A stretch of DNA of 64,000 nucleotides from Prunella strophiata (taxonomy: Eukaryota; Chordata; Aves; Passeriformes; Prunellidae). Positions 62,733-64,000 of the stretch are shown in pieces. The DNA is taken from the NCBI GenBank assembly GCA_036583965.1, contig JAZBQD010000019.1:4906530-4970529 (forward strand), in the 5' to 3' direction. The notes beneath the pieces were generated by a model, which did no database searches, was not told the origin of the DNA, and saw only the letters and a list, made by a program, of their open reading frames with translations. Made by a program: the position numbers and the translations under genes. Positions within the stretch are counted from its first letter, which is position 1. Each line of letters starts with the position of its first letter.

Positions 62733-64000
62733 TTAAAAGGAAATTTTAAAACTAAACAGTATCCAGTTGTCCCTGTCTTTAGCAAACAAGGAATATTGGA
62801 CTGGACATCTGGAAGGCAGGCTGGTTTGTGCAGAAACAGCTGAGATAAAATCCAGGGCTAGAGCCCTGCCAGAAGCAGGACACATGCTGGTATAAATTGC
62901 ACCAGCAAAATCTTCCTCTCTGCTTCTTCCGTCGCTGTGTTTTTTGCTGATGTCTCAGAAAATTGAGGCTAACAAAAGCCTTCCATGGCCCTTGCACACA
63001 AAGATTTATTTGTCTTAAAAGCTCATATTTTTTTTTCTTCCCTTCTTGAAAAGCTCTCTTTTTTTTTCTTTTTACCTTCTCCCCTACCATAAAAAACAAG
63101 GTGAAGAGGATACATGCATGGGTGAAACAGGGGCTGAATTGCTGGTTGTGCTACTAGAAACACCAGTTCTTCCCCACATTTCTTTATTCTGTGAACTGGC
63201 CCATTAAGAGCTCCATTAGTTTTCCATGTGGAAATGCTTCCAGTAAGGCTTTAACTCCTCATTTTCTCCTGCATTATAGCAGATAGAGCTCTAAAATACC
63301 CATGCTGAAGAGACAACCATATTCATCTTCATCTTCCTGTGCCATGACCAGAAATATTTTCCCCTGGCCAGGCTACCTGTTCCACTTCTGCAGCATCCTC
63401 AAAAACTAAACTCTGATCATGCCACCCTCCATGTAGTTATTTGGAGTTTTTTTTTTCATTTTTCCCCCCATCCAGACCTTTCCTTATTGTTCCTTTGTGC
63501 TATCTGTGACGCTGTTCCAAGTGGCAGCCCCACCTCTTCATTTCAGCCAGCCTCATTTTTCTTGCCATGCCACCCACTGTGTAAGAGCACAGCCCCACTA
63601 GAAGCAGAATCAACAGGAGGCAAGACCCCAAAAAAACAGGATATTGTGGGATGGGGATATTTAATAGCTAGCATACACAAGCTGTATTTACCATCAGAGT
63701 GAGCTGCCTGCTCCCACCAGAGAGGGATTTGCTGCAAGCATCCAAGTGACCACAATCAGAAGGAAAGCAGTGAGAGTTACCTGTGCAGCAAGGATGAGTA
63801 GGAAACAACATCTGGTGGGGAAAGAGGAGGGAGAAAGGACTTCCACTCACCTTCATGAACTGCTCCATCTCCGCCACCTGTGAGCTGATGTGAAGTTCTG
63901 CAGAAAAGCCTCCTTCATCTGGGCAGCTGCCATTTTCTCCTGCTTCTCAGCAGTCCTCTCCAGGGCCTGGAACACTGCAGCACCCACCAGCAGATAGACA
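54564..64000 (-). CDS. KCNK16: TALK-type two-pore-domain K+ channel gene, 5' end cut by window edge
   Basis: Five exons on the minus strand: 64000-63851 (partial), 61797-61677, 59960-59794, 58141-57973 and 54916-54564. All four introns are GT-AG, and the junction phases (0, 1, 0, 1) fit. The product is a plasma-membrane subunit that dimerises into a background K+ channel with pores TIGYG and TIGFG. TALK channels open at alkaline extracellular pH; TALK-1 is known from pancreatic islets in mammals. KCNK16 is preferred over KCNK17 for three reasons: WDF before the first pore helix, FGDYVVG after the second filter, and an Arg (TALK-1 type) rather than Lys at the pH-sensor site before M4. FFALFGIPLN in M2 is more KCNK17-like, so the paralogue call is uncertain. 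The N-terminus and most of M1 lie beyond the edge. Exon 1 carries a frame break near 63887-63893, so the locus may be damaged or the assembly wrong at that point. Confidence 0.9.
55165..55207 (+). mobile_element. CR1 LINE 3' tail
   Basis: CCATTCTGTGATTCTATGG followed by another GATT octamer is the typical CR1 3' terminus with ATTCTRTG-type repeats. Only the last roughly 40 bp remain, inside intron 4. Confidence 0.65.
56614..56663. repeat. AT-rich inverted repeat
   Basis: Perfect 13-bp arms (CTAATTGTTATTT and its complement) surround a 24-nt AT-only loop with one G, inside intron 4. Confidence 0.7.
57973..58141 (-). CDS. KCNK16: KCNK16-like exon 4: M3 and second pore
   Basis: This is a 169-bp exon with acceptor TTATTTTTCAG and donor G|GTAAGG. 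It starts KKIKFLTLLFF, contains the hydrophobic M3 segment ending in CLPSVFF, and then has TEGWSYSEGIYFAFITLSTI followed by the filter GFG and DYVVG. The EGW-x-EG-x-YFAFITLSTIGFGDYV block is the strongest family signature in the window and is essentially TALK-type. The acceptor lies directly beside an AT-rich tandem repeat (58150-58255). Confidence 0.95.
58142..59793 (-). other. KCNK16: KCNK16-like intron 3
   Basis: GT-AG intron of about 1.65 kb in phase 0. Its last 110 bp before exon 4 are an AT-rich tandem repeat listed separately. The rest shows no recognised element. Confidence 0.8.
58150..58255. repeat. AT-rich tandem repeat next to exon 4 acceptor
   Basis: Imperfect copies of CAATTATTCAATTATAAT-like units (about 9-18 bp) fill this segment. 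It lies 9-114 bp upstream of the exon 4 acceptor in gene orientation, where the branch point would be expected. Confidence 0.75.
59794..59960 (-). CDS. KCNK16: KCNK16-like exon 3: first selectivity filter and M2
   Basis: This is a 167-bp exon with acceptor TTTTTTTATAG and donor AAG|GTAATT. It completes GYG and continues TLHPKTAGGQIFCVFFALFG, then IPLNIVFLHRVG, which is the M2 segment with the conserved GIPL motif. After M2 comes a short basic cytoplasmic linker, KKLGKFLYEKGMRK. The family usually has Asn after GYG (GYGNL); here it is Thr (GYGTL), a visible difference of unknown effect. The exon ends in phase 0. Confidence 0.92.
59961..61676 (-). other. KCNK16: KCNK16-like intron 2
   Basis: GT-AG intron of about 1.7 kb, splitting the first filter codon (phase 1). 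I see no recognisable repeat or extra exon in it. Confidence 0.8.
61677..61797 (-). CDS. KCNK16: KCNK16-like exon 2: cap and first pore helix
   Basis: This is a 121-bp exon with acceptor TTTCTTTCCCAG and donor G|GTAGGT. It begins DLIEAIQNGVYPVGNES, includes an NES glycosylation sequon in the extracellular loop, and runs through NWDFSNSFFFAGTVVSTI. The last base is the first G of the GYG selectivity filter, completed by exon 3. The FFFAGTVV pore helix is typical of TALK/TREK-type first pores. The frame is fully open, with no sign of decay. Confidence 0.9.
61798..63850 (-). other. KCNK16: KCNK16-like intron 1
   Basis: GT-AG intron of about 2.05 kb. It contains a long T-rich run on the plus strand at about 62696-62732 and an AT-rich stretch with a duplicated motif at 61858-61930, about 60-130 bp upstream of the exon 2 acceptor. 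I see no convincing extra exon. Confidence 0.8.
61858..61930. repeat. AT-rich stretch with duplicated AAAATATACAGGTTTA
   Basis: The motif AAAATATACAGGTTTA occurs twice, separated by TATAATA-type sequence. It lies in intron 1 upstream of exon 2. Confidence 0.7.
63851..64000 (-). CDS. KCNK16: KCNK16-like exon 1 (partial): end of M1 and start of extracellular cap, frame-broken
   Basis: Reading from the edge, the frame starting at 63999 gives VYLLVGAAVFQALE, the classic end of K2P M1. A charged cap helix follows, then FLQNFT, which matches the FLENYT region of KCNK16 and includes an N-glycosylation sequon. In that frame translation then runs into a TGA at 63855-63853. The other frame gives VAEMEQFMK, which fits the family's cap helix before the exon end and joins exon 2 in phase 0 through the donor AAG|GTGAGT. 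One missing base, or two extra bases, at about 63887-63893 explains both halves. The start codon is outside the window. Confidence 0.8.

Noticed and set aside
62779..63099. 106-codon minus-strand open frame in intron 1
   Set aside because: Lys-rich from A-rich DNA, no family features, and inside an intron whose flanking splice sites are good.

Overview
This window looks like bird nuclear DNA, probably from a songbird. The evidence is a set of CR1 LINE fragments, two solo-LTR-type retroviral remnants, general CpG depletion with short CpG-rich patches, and a multi-exon gene with vertebrate splice sites. The songbird call is softer: it rests on the look of the LTR near 6.2-6.7 kb.

One gene is supported. 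On the minus strand, from the right edge (64000) down to 54564, lie five exons of a two-pore-domain potassium channel of the TALK group. KCNK16 (TALK-1) is the best match and KCNK17 the alternative. Exons 2-5 join cleanly in phase and encode the first pore (TIGYG), M2, M3, the second pore (TIGFG), M4 with its pH-sensor arginine, and a C-terminal tail ending at a TGA. Exon 1 continues past the right edge. It shows a reading-frame break between the M1/cap start and the exon's donor end, which is either an assembly error or a real lesion. Two AATAAA sites on the minus strand lie 137 and 557 bp after the stop.

The left 54 kb has no convincing coding exon and behaves as a gene desert downstream of the channel gene. 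Its content is mostly old CR1 3' ends, with several notable structures. These are a 328-bp solo LTR nested inside a CR1 with a perfect 6-bp target duplication (4730-5069); a second, ERVL-like LTR with a TATA box (6240-6667); a C-rich, G-poor 66-bp minisatellite (11571-12336); a roughly 690-bp very AT-rich island almost without C on the plus strand, containing a 32-bp-arm hairpin (14273-14960); and an 11-copy 52/53-bp minisatellite with a higher-order pattern (15578-16153). The remaining long open frames are judged to be chance or repeat-driven.

No tRNA, rRNA, CRISPR array or bacterial-type operon was seen. Family assignments come from recalled family features and were not checked by database search.
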